From assembly GCA_030685015.1 (NCBI GenBank), contig JAUXWS010000043.1:72682-136681 (forward strand): a DNA stretch of 64,000 bases, given 5' to 3'. Source of the DNA: a bacterium. GTDB lineage: Bacteria > CAIWAD01. A program made the translations under genes and the position numbers. The notes below the pieces were generated by a model, which saw only the letters and a list, made by a program, of their open reading frames with translations, had not been told where the DNA came from and ran no database searches. Shown in pieces: positions 1-8,838 of the stretch (its first letter is position 1; each line of letters begins with the position of its first letter).

Positions 1-1216
1 TGGTGAAGGCCTTGGTGCTGGCCACGCCGATCTCGGGGCCGGCGTGGAGATAGACGCCGGCGTGGCTTTCGCGGGCGATGGCGCTGCCCACCCGGTTGCA
101 GATGCCCAGCACGAGGGCGCCCTTGCGCTTGGCCTCCTTCATTGCCGCCAGCGTGTCCGCTGTCTCACCCGACTGGCTGATGGCGATGACGCAGCAGTGC
201 TCGTCGATGACGGGATTGCGGTAGCGGAATTCGCTGGCGTACTCCACCTCCACGGGGATGCGCAGCATGTCCTCGAGGATGTACTCGCCCACCAGGGCGG
301 CATGCCAGCTGGTGCCGCAGGCGGTGAGGATGAGGCGCCGGCAGCCCTTGAGACGCTCGATGACGGGGGCGATGCCGCCCAGCCGCACCCCTCCCTCCTC
401 CGGCAGCAGGCGCCCGGCAAAGGCGTCGGCGATGGTGCGCGGCTGCTCGAAGATTTCCTTCAGCATGAAGTGCGGATAGGCGCCCTTGTCGATGCGCTCC
501 AGCTCCTCCTGCAGCTCCACCGCCTCCCGGTGCACGGGGCGCATGTCGATGGTGAAGACCGAGACGTCGCTGGCGCGGACGACGGCCATCTCGCCGTCCT
601 CCAGCACGATCACGCGGTCGGAATGGCCGACCAGGGCCTGCTGGTCGCTGGCCACAAAGGATTCGTCAGCTCCCAGGCCGATGAGCAGGGGTGAGCCCAT
701 CTTCGCCACCACGATGCGGTCCGGCTCGTCCTGATGGAGGACGCAGATGCCGTAGGCACCGTCCACCAGCCCCAGGGTGATGCGGACCGCCTCGGCCAGA
801 TCCCCCCGATAGTGGCGGGCGATGAGATGGACGAGCACCTCGGTGTCGGTCTCGCTGCGGAAGACGACGCCCTCCTGGCGCAGCTCCTCGCGCAGGGGGG
901 CATAGTTCTCGATGATGCCGTTGTGGATGAGGGCGATGCGTCCGTCGACGCTGAGGTGAGGATGGGCGTTGGCCTCGCTGGGCACGCCGTGGGTGGCCCA
1001 GCGCGTGTGCCCGAAACCGATGTGCTCGGGGCGGCCATGGCTGACGCGCTGAGCCAGGTGGCTCACCTTGCCCACGGCCTTCATCACCTGGAGGCCCTGC
1101 TCCCCCAGCAGGGCGACGCCCGCCGAGTCATAGCCCCGGTATTCGAGGCGCTTCAAGCCCTCAAGCAGGAAGGGCACGGCCGGCTTGGGCCCCACATATC
1201 CGACAATCCCGCACAT
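1..1216 (-). CDS. glmS: Glucosamine-fructose-6-phosphate aminotransferase (partial, 3' end outside window)
   Basis: GlmS makes glucosamine-6-phosphate from fructose-6-phosphate and glutamine, the first step to UDP-GlcNAc for peptidoglycan and lipopolysaccharide. My translation of the minus strand from ATG 1216 begins MCGIVGY, so the catalytic Cys2 of the class II glutaminase domain is exposed after Met removal. The domain continues with HTRWATHG and HPH motifs. The first SIS (sugar isomerase) domain follows, with TACGTSWHAAL and SQSGETADT, and the frame is still open at base 1 in a STKAFT motif. About 405 of roughly 610 residues are present. It lies 51 nt after guaA in the same direction and may be its operon partner. 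The gap holds a GC hairpin but is too short for a glmS ribozyme. Identity is clear; only the C-terminal SIS domain is unseen. Confidence 0.96.
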   Translation of the reverse strand, partial: MCGIVGYVGPKPAVPFLLEGLKRLEYRGYDSAGVALLGEQGLQVMKAVGKVSHLAQRVSHGRPEHIGFGHTRWATHGVPSEANAHPHLSVDGRIALIHNGIIENYAPLREELRQEGVVFRSETDTEVLVHLIARHYRGDLAEAVRITLGLVDGAYGICVLHQDEPDRIVVAKMGSPLLIGLGADESFVASDQQALVGHSDRVIVLEDGEMAVVRASDVSVFTIDMRPVHREAVELQEELERIDKGAYPHFMLKEIFEQPRTIADAFAGRLLPEEGGVRLGGIAPVIERLKGCRRLILTACGTSWHAALVGEYILEDMLRIPVEVEYASEFRYRNPVIDEHCCVIAISQSGETADTLAAMKEAKRKGALVLGICNRVGSAIARESHAGVYLHAGPEIGVASTKAFT

Positions 1217-1236
1217 GCGCTTGGCTCCCCTCTGCC

Positions 1237-1257
1237 GCCCGGCCCCGCAGGCCGGGC
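1237..1257 (-). other. GC hairpin between guaA and glmS
   Basis: An 8-bp perfect inverted repeat (GCCCGGCC / GGCCGGGC) with a 5-nt loop occupies most of the 51-nt gap between the guaA stop and the glmS ribosome binding site. No T-tract follows, so it is not a classical terminator. It could modulate or process the message between the two genes. The role is unknown. Confidence 0.4.
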
Positions 1258-1267
1258 CGCGTGTTGA

Positions 1268-2812
1268 TCATTCCCATTCGATGGTGGCGGGCGGCTTCGA
1301 GGAGACGTCGTAGACGACCCGGTTGATGCCGGCCACTTCGTTGATGATGCGATTGGAGACCCGCCCCAGCAGCTCCCAGGGCAGGCGGCTGAAATCGGCG
1401 GTCATGGCGTCGGTGGAGTCCACCACGCGCAGGGCCAGCACATTCTCATAGGTGCGCCTGTCCCCCATCACGCCGACCGTGGAGACGGGCAGGAGCACGG
1501 CCAGGGCCTGCCAGGTGCGGTCGTACCAACCGCTGGCGCGCAGCTCGTCCACCAGGATGCGGTCCGCCTTCTGCAGGGTGCGCACCCGTTCGGCCGTGAC
1601 CTCCCCCAGCACGCGGATGGCCAGCCCGGGCCCCGGGAAGGGGTGCCGCCAGAGCATGGAATGGGGCAGGCCCAACTCGGCGCCCACGGCGCGCACCTCG
1701 TCCTTGAACAATTCGCGCAGCGGCTCCAGCAGGCGGAACTGCAGACGATCGGGCAGGCCGCCCACATTGTGGTGGGTCTTGATCGTCTGGCTGGGTCCGC
1801 GCTGCATGACCGACTCGATCACGTCCGGGTAGAGGGTGCCCTGGGCCAGGAACTCCACGTCCTCCAGCCGGCGGGATTCCTCCTCGAAGACCTCGATGAA
1901 GGCGTGGCCGATGATGCGCCGCTTCCGCTCGGGATCGCTCACCCCCTGCAGCAAGGTGAGGAAACGTTCCGCGGCGTCGACGGCGACCAGGTTGAGCTGG
2001 AGGTTGTCCCGCAGCATGTGCTGCACGGCTTCGGATTCCCCCTCGCGCAGGAGGCCGTTGTCGACGAAAATGCAAGTGAGGCGCGGGCCGATCGCCTGGT
2101 GGATGAGGGCGGCGGTGACGGTGGAGTCCACCCCGCCCGAGATGCCGCAGATGACGCGGCTCTTCTCCCCCACCGTGGCGCGGATCATCTCCAGCTGGCG
2201 CTCGATGAAGCGTCCGGCCGTCCAGCTGGGTTCGCAGCGGCAGATGGCGAAGACGAAGTTCTGCAGCATCTCCCGGCCATGGATGGTGTGGTGCACCTCG
2301 GGATGGAACTGCACGCCCCAGAAGGAGGCGGCGGGGACGCGCAGCACGGCGCAGGGCGTGTTGGCCGTGGTGGCCAGCACCAGGGAGCCGGCGGGCGGAC
2401 GGGCGATGGAATCGCCGTGGCTCATCCACACCTGGCTTTCCCGGGGCAATCCGGCGAGCAGGGGGTCCTCCTCCTGGAGGGTGAGGGTGGCCAGGCCGTA
2501 CTCCCGCCGCGAGGAGGCGCGCACCTCTCCGCCCAGCGCCTGGCCGGCGATCTGCAGGCCGTAGCAGATGCCCAGCACGGGAAGGCCCAGCTCAAGCAGA
2601 TCCAGCTGCAGGCCGGGCGCCCCCTCGTCGTAGACGGAGTTGGGACCGCCGGAGAGGATGATGCCGCGCGGCTGGTGGGCCAGGATCTCCTCCCGCGTGG
2701 CCGTGCAGGAGAGAATGGCCGAATCCACATGCAGCTCGCGGATCTTGCGGGCGATCAACTGGGTGTATTGCGACCCGAAATCCAGCACCAGGATCTGATG
2801 CGTCTCGCTCAT
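1268..2812 (-). CDS. guaA: GMP synthase (glutamine-hydrolysing)
   Basis: Converts XMP to GMP using ATP and glutamine in the cytoplasm. The 514-residue protein has the class I glutamine amidotransferase domain first, with nucleophile Cys83 in GICYG and His170/Glu172 in HPE. The ATP-pyrophosphatase domain follows, with P-loop SGGVDS at 225-230, and then the GMP synthase dimerisation domain ending in PPATIEWE. Length matches the family. The open frame extends 39 codons upstream, but MSETHQILVLDFG is the right start: its ATG at 2812 overlaps the surE stop as ATGA and the preceding residues do not resemble the family. Translation is therefore probably coupled to surE. The order accD-surE-guaA-glmS links fatty acid, nucleotide and amino sugar supply in one transcript direction. 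Confidence 0.97.
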   Translation of the reverse strand: MSETHQILVLDFGSQYTQLIARKIRELHVDSAILSCTATREEILAHQPRGIILSGGPNSVYDEGAPGLQLDLLELGLPVLGICYGLQIAGQALGGEVRASSRREYGLATLTLQEEDPLLAGLPRESQVWMSHGDSIARPPAGSLVLATTANTPCAVLRVPAASFWGVQFHPEVHHTIHGREMLQNFVFAICRCEPSWTAGRFIERQLEMIRATVGEKSRVICGISGGVDSTVTAALIHQAIGPRLTCIFVDNGLLREGESEAVQHMLRDNLQLNLVAVDAAERFLTLLQGVSDPERKRRIIGHAFIEVFEEESRRLEDVEFLAQGTLYPDVIESVMQRGPSQTIKTHHNVGGLPDRLQFRLLEPLRELFKDEVRAVGAELGLPHSMLWRHPFPGPGLAIRVLGEVTAERVRTLQKADRILVDELRASGWYDRTWQALAVLLPVSTVGVMGDRRTYENVLALRVVDSTDAMTADFSRLPWELLGRVSNRIINEVAGINRVVYDVSSKPPATIEWE

Positions 2813-3597
2813 GGCTCCTCCGCTCGCAGGGTGTCCAATCGCCAGGGCGCCAGCAGCCCGCGCCAGTCCGGGTGGCTGAGATCCAGCCGGAGGGGGCTCA
2901 GGGTGATCCAGCCATCGTGGACCTGGCAATCATCGTGCTCGGGGTCCGTGTCGTCGCCGTTCTTGGCGCCGTCCATCCACCAATAGCTCTCCCCTCCCGG
3001 ATCGACGCGCTCGGCGAAGGCCTCGTGAAAGCGGGCGTGGCCCATGCGGGAGACGCGGAAGCCGCGCATGCGGCCAAGTGGCAGATCCGGCACATTGACG
3101 TTGAGCAGGACCTCGGCGGGCAAAGGGTGGCGCTCCATCAGCCCCACCAGGCGCCGCACGACCCGGGCGGCCGTCGCCAGCGCCTCCTCCCGCACGGGAC
3201 CGTGCCCGGTGGCGAGGGAGACCGCCATGGCGGGGATGCCGGCAAAGGTGCCCTCCGCCGCCGCCGCCACCGTCCCGGAATAGAACAGGTTCTGTCCCGT
3301 GTTGGCGCCGTGGTTGATGCCGGACACCACCAGGTCGGGCGGAGCCTCGTGGCAGAGCACGGTCAGGCCGAACTTGACAGCGTCGGCGGGCAGTCCTGTC
3401 ACGCCGTGGTAGAGAACCCCGTCCTCTTCCACGCGGCGCACCCGCAGCGGGTCGTGCAGGGTGAGGCCGTGGCCCGTGGCCGAGCACTCCCCGGCCGGGG
3501 CGGAGACGACCAGTTCGTGGTCCGGGGCGAGGACACGCTGGAGGGCGCGCAGGCCCGCGGCACGGTAGCCGTCGTCATTGCTCAGAAGGATTTTCAC
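2809..3597 (-). CDS. surE: 5'/3'-nucleotidase SurE
   Basis: SurE is a metal-dependent survival-protein phosphatase acting on nucleoside 5'- and 3'-monophosphates. The protein starts KILLSNDDGY, carrying the metal-binding Asp8-Asp9 pair. SGINHGANTG with the metal-ligand Asn follows, then FYSGTVAAA and a C-terminal DGWITLSPL segment. At 262 residues it has the usual length. The start is a GTG at 3597, which overlaps the accD stop as GTGA. A longer open frame upstream runs antiparallel to nothing recognisable and is a shadow of accD. The 4-nt overlaps on both sides tie it to accD and guaA. Confidence 0.95.
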   Translation of the reverse strand: MKILLSNDDGYRAAGLRALQRVLAPDHELVVSAPAGECSATGHGLTLHDPLRVRRVEEDGVLYHGVTGLPADAVKFGLTVLCHEAPPDLVVSGINHGANTGQNLFYSGTVAAAAEGTFAGIPAMAVSLATGHGPVREEALATAARVVRRLVGLMERHPLPAEVLLNVNVPDLPLGRMRGFRVSRMGHARFHEAFAERVDPGGESYWWMDGAKNGDDTDPEHDDCQVHDGWITLSPLRLDLSHPDWRGLLAPWRLDTLRAEEP

Positions 3598-4505
3598 GCG
3601 AAGGCCGGTTCCTCGCCCTCGTCGGAGGAGTCCTCCCCCGCGCCGGCCGGCGCCAGGTCCGGCGGGACGTTCAATAGATGACAGAAGAGGCGATGCAGGG
3701 TCGCCTTCAGGTCGGAGCGCGGCACCACCTGGTCGACAAAGCCGTGCTCCAGCAGGAATTCGGCCCGCTGGAAGCCGGCCGGCAGGTCCTCGCCAATGGT
3801 CTGCTTGATCACGCGCGGCCCGGCGAAGCCGATGAGGGCTCCCGGTTCGGCGATGATGACGTCTCCCAGCATGGCGAAGGAAGCGGTCGTGCCGCCGGTG
3901 GTGGGATCGGTCAAGAGGCTGATGAAGGGCAGCCGCGCCTCGGCCAGCCGGGTGAGCAGGGCGGAGGTCTTGGCCATCTGCATGAGGGATAGGGTCCCCT
4001 CCTGCATGCGCATGCCGCCCGAAGCGGAGAGGATGAGCAGGGGCGTCCGCCGCTCCACGGCACGCCGGATGGCGATGGCCATCTTCTCGCCCACCACGCT
4101 GCCCACGGATCCGCCGAAATGGGAGAAATCCATCAGGGCGCCCGTCACGGCCAGTCCGTGGATGCGGCCGGTGCCTGTCAGCACGGCGTCGTTGAGGCCG
4201 GTCTTGCGCGTGGCGGCGGCCAGGCGCCCGGCATAGGGCTCCGTGTCCACGAAGGACAGGAAGTCGCGCGAGCGGAGGTCCTGCCCGAACTCCTCGAAGG
4301 ATCCGGTGTCGAACAGGATGTCCCGGTAGCGCCGGCTGTTGATGCGCATGTGGTGGCGGCACTGGGGGCAGACTTCCAGGTTCTTCTCCAGCTCCTTGCG
4401 GTATAGGATCTGGCCGCAACTGGTGCATTTGATCCACAGTCCGTCGGGCACGGTACTGGCGACCGCCTTGCGTGGCCCTTCGGGGCTGCGTTTGAACCAA
4501 CTCAT
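3594..4505 (-). CDS. accD: Acetyl-CoA carboxylase carboxyltransferase subunit beta
   Basis: AccD forms the carboxyltransferase with AccA and transfers CO2 from carboxybiotin to acetyl-CoA, making malonyl-CoA for fatty acid synthesis. The 303-residue protein has the N-terminal zinc finger (CTSCG, then CPQC) and a crotonase-like core with GGRRMQEG-like (here GGMRMQEGTLSLMQMAK), TDPTTGG and IGFAGPRVI motifs, all typical of AccD. The open frame extends far upstream, but MSWFKRSPEG at 4505 matches the family start. accA is not in the window. The C-terminal tail after the core is rich in Pro, Ala and Glu. A 55-nt gap separates it from the upstream acetyltransferase gene. Confidence 0.96.
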   Translation of the reverse strand: MSWFKRSPEGPRKAVASTVPDGLWIKCTSCGQILYRKELEKNLEVCPQCRHHMRINSRRYRDILFDTGSFEEFGQDLRSRDFLSFVDTEPYAGRLAAATRKTGLNDAVLTGTGRIHGLAVTGALMDFSHFGGSVGSVVGEKMAIAIRRAVERRTPLLILSASGGMRMQEGTLSLMQMAKTSALLTRLAEARLPFISLLTDPTTGGTTASFAMLGDVIIAEPGALIGFAGPRVIKQTIGEDLPAGFQRAEFLLEHGFVDQVVPRSDLKATLHRLFCHLLNVPPDLAPAGAGEDSSDEGEEPAFA

Positions 4506-4560
4506 GTGCGGATTCCTGCCTGTTTGACGCCGGACAAAAGTAAGGAACGGCGGGGTGGGG

Positions 4561-5034
4561 TCAACCGCCGCTTGAGTGGCCACCTGCCTCCTCGGCCGGC
4601 TCCAGATCCAGCCGGAAGATGAGGGCGTCCTCGCCGTCGCCATAATAGCGGGGCCTTCGCCCCGTGGCGCGGAAGCCGCAACCCTGGTACAGGCGGATCG
4701 CCGCCTCGTTCGAGACGCGCACCTCCAGCCAGACGACACGGGCCCGCCGCCGCGCGGCCCGGTCCAGGAAGGCGCCCAGCAGTTGTTTCCCCCATCCTTC
4801 CCCCCGATGGACGGGATGGACGGCGATGGAGTGCAACTCCGCCTCGTCGGCCGCCACCCGACCCAGCGCCGCACCCTGCAGGCGGTCGTCCTGGCAGAGG
4901 CCGAGGGCGAGCACACCGCCACTCGCCAGGGCCGAGGCAAACAGGCCGGCCGGCCAGGGATCGTCGGCGAAGCAGATCTTCTCCAGCGCGGCCAGGGCCG
5001 CCACGTGGCGATCGTCCAGGTCGATCAGCTCCAC
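4561..5034 (-). CDS. rimI: RimI-like GNAT N-acetyltransferase
   Basis: A single GNAT domain of about 157 residues. The acetyl-CoA site is HSIAVHPVHRGEGWGKQLLGA (an RxxGxG-type loop), followed by WLEVRVSNEAAIRLYQGCGF, which is the RimI signature for ribosomal protein S18 N-terminal alanine acetylation. I prefer the GTG at 5034 because a GGAGG sits about 10 nt upstream. A GTG at 5055 would give seven more residues. Either start overlaps the folP stop (5025-5027). Relatives acetylate other proteins, so S18 as substrate is inferred from motif similarity only. Confidence 0.8.
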   Translation of the reverse strand: MELIDLDDRHVAALAALEKICFADDPWPAGLFASALASGGVLALGLCQDDRLQGAALGRVAADEAELHSIAVHPVHRGEGWGKQLLGAFLDRAARRRARVVWLEVRVSNEAAIRLYQGCGFRATGRRPRYYGDGEDALIFRLDLEPAEEAGGHSSGG

Positions 5035-5912
5035 GAGGCACCGTCCTCCAGCCACCGCCAGACCCGCAGGGCCTGGACCGTCTCCGCCACGTCATGGACG
5101 CGCAGGATGCGCGCGCCTCGCCTCGCCCCCCAGATCGCCGCCGCCAGGGAGCCGCCCAACCGCCCGCCGGGGGGCGCGGGGGGCTGTCCTTGCTCCTCCT
5201 CCAGGGCCGCGACGAAGCTCTTGCGCGAGACGCCCAACAGCATGGCCTGCCCGGGCAGGGGCGTCCATCCGGCCAGCACTTCGCGAATGTGGCCGAGGCG
5301 CTTGCCAAAGCCGATGCCCGGATCCACCACGATGCGGTCGCGGGGCAGGCCCAGGGCGGTCAGCGCCCGGCTGCGCTCCACCAGGAACCCGCGCACCTCG
5401 GCCGCCGCGTCCTGATAGTGGGGTGCCACCTGCATGGTGGCCGGCGTGCCCTGCATGTGCATGACGACGGTGGGTACGCGGCAGCGGGCCACCAGGGGCC
5501 AGAGGGCGGGATCCCGCCGACCGGCGCTGATGTCGTTGACGAGGACGGCCCCGGCCTCCACCGCGGCGCCGGCCAGGGCGGCGCGCTGGGTGTCCACGCT
5601 GAGCCAGGCGATCCCATCCCGGGCAAGCGCCCTGAGCAGGGGCAACACCCGGCCCATCTCCTCGTCCTCATCCACCGGCTGGGCGCCGGGCCGGGTCGAT
5701 TCGCCGCCCAGGTCCAGCAGGTCGGCCCCCGCCGCCACCATCCGCCGGGCCGCAGCCAGGGCGCGTCCGAACTCGTGCGGACGACCCGTATCAACGAGCT
5801 GTCCCCCGTCGCTGAAGGAATCAGGCGTCAGGTTGAGCACGCCCATGACGAGGGGGGGGCGCGTCGCATCGTGTAGACGGGCCAGGAAAGCGTTGACGGC
5901 GGCCCGGTTCAT
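5025..5912 (-). CDS. folP: Dihydropteroate synthase
   Basis: Condenses p-aminobenzoate with 6-hydroxymethyl-7,8-dihydropterin pyrophosphate in folate synthesis; this is the sulfonamide target. The 295-residue TIM barrel shows the family signatures in order: VMGVLNLTPDSFSDGG near residues 22-37, LDLGGESTRPGA near 66-77, VNDISAG, VVMHMQGTP, and the C-terminal RVHDVAE. The ATG at 5912 overlaps the stop of the upstream TPR protein gene as ATGA. folP next to ftsH is an old arrangement in many bacteria; here three membrane-protein genes separate them. Confidence 0.96.
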   Translation of the reverse strand: MNRAAVNAFLARLHDATRPPLVMGVLNLTPDSFSDGGQLVDTGRPHEFGRALAAARRMVAAGADLLDLGGESTRPGAQPVDEDEEMGRVLPLLRALARDGIAWLSVDTQRAALAGAAVEAGAVLVNDISAGRRDPALWPLVARCRVPTVVMHMQGTPATMQVAPHYQDAAAEVRGFLVERSRALTALGLPRDRIVVDPGIGFGKRLGHIREVLAGWTPLPGQAMLLGVSRKSFVAALEEEQGQPPAPPGGRLGGSLAAAIWGARRGARILRVHDVAETVQALRVWRWLEDGASWS

Positions 5913-7438
5913 GGCGAAGGGGCTTCGTCCGGCGCCCTCATGGCCAGGGCCTGCTCCAGCAGGCGGCGGGACTGGGCCAGATCCACGGGATCGCCGCCCA
6001 GGGCCAGGCGCTTTTCCAGGTACTGGACAGCCACTTCCGGCCGTCCCTGCCGCAGATGACTGAGTCCCAGCAGGTGCAGCACGGTGGGGGGGCTGCCCAG
6101 GGCGACCGCCCGCTCCAGGGCCGGCACCGCCTCCGCCCAGTGGTTCAGGATGATGTGCAACTGGCCCAGGTTCAGCCAGGCGCGGGGATCATCGGGCCGG
6201 ACCGCCAGGCTGGCCTGATAGGAGGCGAGCGCCTGCTCATGATCCATCAGTTCATAGGCTAGGTTCCCCCGCAGCAGGTGCAGCTCCGCGTCGCGGGGGT
6301 AGGCGGTCAGCGCCGCCTCGGCCAGGGCCACCGCCCGCAGCCCCTGGCGGTGGTTCATCCAGTGGTTGGCCTGGACGAGCACGGCGGGCCGGAAGGCCGG
6401 CAGGAGGTCCAGGCAGCGGGAGCGGGCCGTGGCCTTGTCGGGATAGCCGAAGGCGGCCAGGCCCTCCTTGGCCATGTGGGCCAACTGCCAGTAGATGAGC
6501 GGATGGCCCGGCTCGCGGCTGAGGGCATTGGCCAGGGCCTGGCGCGCCTGCTCCCACTCCCCGGTGCGGGCGAACCAGGCGCTTGCCAGCAGCCAGGGCT
6601 CGGCGCCCAGTTCCGTCCTCTCCGCTGCCCAGGCCAGCGCCCGGTTGACCCCCTCGGCCACTTCGGGCAGGGGACCGGCCAGGGCCAGCTGCAGGCTGCT
6701 GCGCCGCAGATCCTCCCAGGGTGGCAGGGGGCCGGTCGGCAGGTCCAGCCAGGCCTGGGCGGAATCGGGCACGGGTTGGTAGAGGATCCGCCAGGAGGCA
6801 TCCCAGGGTCGGCGCTCCAGGACGGCCCCCTCGACATGGCGGGCCAGCAGCCGGTCCAGGGCCGCCGCCAGTGAATCCGGGCGGTCCGGGTGGGGACAGG
6901 GCTCGCCGCCCTCCCGCGTGCAAACCCGCCAATCCCACCGCCAAAGGACCAGGTGGGGGCGATCCTGCGCCCCCACTTGGGACACGAGCAGGCGGACATC
7001 CAGGGCCGCCATCAAGCGGGCCGCCTCCGCCTCGCTCGCGGGCTGCGTGCGGCCCGTCTCGAGCAGATGCTGCACGATGCGCAGCGGCAGGGGCTTGCCC
7101 TGCCAGCGCAGGGTTCCCGACGCCGCGGGTGGACGCAGGTTCTGTTCGGCGCGGGCGAAGACGGCCTCGCCGACGGGGCTGTCCCTCTCCTCCGGCGGCC
7201 AAAGAAGCAGACCCGCGGGGGGCGGCGCACTGAGCTGCAGGCGCAACAGGACGTGGATGCTGACGATGAGCAGCCAACCGGCGGCCAGCCACGGCAGGGG
7301 GCTGCGATCGCGGAAGACGCCGATGGGCCGGATGACCACCTGCACCAGGACGCCCCAGAGCAGCAGGGCGCCCACCAGCGGCAGCACGCCCCCGGGCAGG
7401 TCGCCGCCGGCCCAGTTCCAGATCCGCAGGAGCTTCAT
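5909..7438 (-). CDS. Membrane-anchored TPR protein
   Basis: I do not recognise a named family. The 509-residue protein starts with two hydrophobic helices (about 18-36 and 48-66), then a variable Trp/Pro-rich middle region of about 200 residues. From about residue 275 to the end there are tandem tetratricopeptide repeats (for example AELHLLRGNLAYELMDHEQ and PRAWLNLGQLHIILNHWAE). Such proteins scaffold complexes at the membrane. It is coupled by ATGA overlaps both to the PEGA-domain protein upstream and to folP downstream, so it is the third member of a PEGA-PEGA-TPR unit inserted between ftsH and folP. The function of the unit is unknown. Confidence 0.75.
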   Translation of the reverse strand: MKLLRIWNWAGGDLPGGVLPLVGALLLWGVLVQVVIRPIGVFRDRSPLPWLAAGWLLIVSIHVLLRLQLSAPPPAGLLLWPPEERDSPVGEAVFARAEQNLRPPAASGTLRWQGKPLPLRIVQHLLETGRTQPASEAEAARLMAALDVRLLVSQVGAQDRPHLVLWRWDWRVCTREGGEPCPHPDRPDSLAAALDRLLARHVEGAVLERRPWDASWRILYQPVPDSAQAWLDLPTGPLPPWEDLRRSSLQLALAGPLPEVAEGVNRALAWAAERTELGAEPWLLASAWFARTGEWEQARQALANALSREPGHPLIYWQLAHMAKEGLAAFGYPDKATARSRCLDLLPAFRPAVLVQANHWMNHRQGLRAVALAEAALTAYPRDAELHLLRGNLAYELMDHEQALASYQASLAVRPDDPRAWLNLGQLHIILNHWAEAVPALERAVALGSPPTVLHLLGLSHLRQGRPEVAVQYLEKRLALGGDPVDLAQSRRLLEQALAMRAPDEAPSP

Positions 7439-8838
7439 GTCCCGATCCTCAGTTCCACCCGATAGAGCAGGGCGCGGCTACGCGACGCCTCGGTGGTCTG
7501 CACCTGGACCAGGTTGCGCCCTGTCTGCAGCAGGCTGGAGACCGGCCAGGCCCGCGCCTGCTCCGAGTCGGCCAGGGGCAACTCGCGGGCCAGGACGGTG
7601 CCGTTGATCAGCACGGTCAGGGCGGCGCCCCGCGTCAGGACCAGAGGGTAGCGTTGGCCGGAATCCGCGGCGACCAGCACCAGCTCGGCGCTCCACTCCG
7701 GGTTGACTTTCATGGGCAGGTCGAAGGCGAGACGCAGGGCCTGGGATCCGCCGGGACGACGGTCCATGAAGGCGCGGCCCAGCACAAGCGCCGATCCCGC
7801 GGCCCGGGGTCCGCTGGCCGCGTCGGCGCGGAAGTCCTCGCCCGGCATGACATAGCCTGTCGCCTCCAGGCGTATGCCGGATGAGCCCGCGGGGCGCCAC
7901 TCCAAGCTCAGCGGCGCGTGGTGGGCAAGCTCCATGCTGAGGGGCGCCGTGGCGGTGAGAGAAAGCGGGGGCGGGGCGAGCAGGCCGGTCAGACGGGGGA
8001 AGCGCAGGACAAGCGGCAGCTCGAACCGATGGATCAGGCAGCGGCCGCGTCCCAGCAGTTCGTCCCCCCGGATGATCTCGGCCTCGGGCGGTTCGATCAT
8101 CAGCTCGACGAAGTGCTCGCGGGGGGGCAGGGCCAGGCGGTGCATGCCGCCCCGCGCCAGCAGAGTGTCCAGCAGGACGCGGCCGCGCAGGTCGACTTGA
8201 AGGCGGCGGGGTCCGGGATCGAGCGCACGCGCGGCGCCTTGGGGCAGGACGCGGCCGTCGATCTTCAGGCGGAAGGCGGCATCCCAGCGCGACCAGGCCA
8301 GGGTGTGGCCTTGCTCGACCAGGTCGCTGTCCGCGGGATGAAAAGGCGCCGCGCCCAACTCCAACAGGCTGCCCAACCCCACGGGGCGGGGGGTCGGGAT
8401 CGTCGCGGCGGCCGCGGAAGGAGGTGCGCCGCCGACTTGCTGCACGGGGGTGGGCTGGGCCAGCTCGACCAGCTTGAAACTGAGGCTTCGTGTTCCCGCG
8501 GCCAGGTCCTTCCGCTCGAGGCGGTGGGAGATCGGTTCGGCCTCATGGCCGGCCAGCCGCACCTGGATGAGGGCCGGACGATGGGCGGGCAGGCTCAGGC
8601 TTCCCGGCGTGAGGCCGTGCCCGGCCCGCAGGTTGACCAGGATCTCCGCGCCGGCCGGTTCGCTCAGCACCGTCACCTGGCAGCTGCCCGCCTGCTCCCG
8701 CCGACTCCAGAGCAAGGTGGCCAACAGGAGCAGAATCGCCCCCAGCAGGCTGGCCCAGAGCAGATGGCGCCGCCGGCCGGGCTCTTCATCGTTCATCTGA
8801 AAGCCCTTCCCGGCATGAAAGACAGGCTTGTTGCTCAT
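7435..8838 (-). CDS. PEGA-domain membrane protein (long)
   Basis: 467 residues with one transmembrane helix near 25-44. A PEGA-type beta domain follows directly (GSCQVTVLSEPAGAEILVN, then GSLSLPAHRPALIQVRLAGHE). The rest is a predicted beta-rich extracytoplasmic region with a second PEGA-like stretch (HFVELMIEPPEAEIIRGDE). It ends in a Ser/Arg-rich strand segment. PEGA domains are often found in surface or kinase-linked envelope proteins; no enzyme motif is visible. The ATG at 8838 overlaps the stop of the shorter PEGA gene as ATGA. Met15 at 8796 is an alternative start. It probably works with its two coupled neighbours at the cell envelope. Confidence 0.7.
   Translation of the reverse strand: MSNKPVFHAGKGFQMNDEEPGRRRHLLWASLLGAILLLLATLLWSRREQAGSCQVTVLSEPAGAEILVNLRAGHGLTPGSLSLPAHRPALIQVRLAGHEAEPISHRLERKDLAAGTRSLSFKLVELAQPTPVQQVGGAPPSAAAATIPTPRPVGLGSLLELGAAPFHPADSDLVEQGHTLAWSRWDAAFRLKIDGRVLPQGAARALDPGPRRLQVDLRGRVLLDTLLARGGMHRLALPPREHFVELMIEPPEAEIIRGDELLGRGRCLIHRFELPLVLRFPRLTGLLAPPPLSLTATAPLSMELAHHAPLSLEWRPAGSSGIRLEATGYVMPGEDFRADAASGPRAAGSALVLGRAFMDRRPGGSQALRLAFDLPMKVNPEWSAELVLVAADSGQRYPLVLTRGAALTVLINGTVLARELPLADSEQARAWPVSSLLQTGRNLVQVQTTEASRSRALLYRVELRIGT

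Noticed and set aside
1217-1267. glmS ribozyme ahead of glmS
   Set aside because: The gap is only 51 nt and holds a plain GC hairpin, too short for the roughly 150-nt ribozyme.
1643-2986. 447-codon plus-strand open frame opposite guaA
   Set aside because: Low-complexity Gln/Gly/Val translation with no domain; it is the antisense shadow of guaA, whose motifs are complete.
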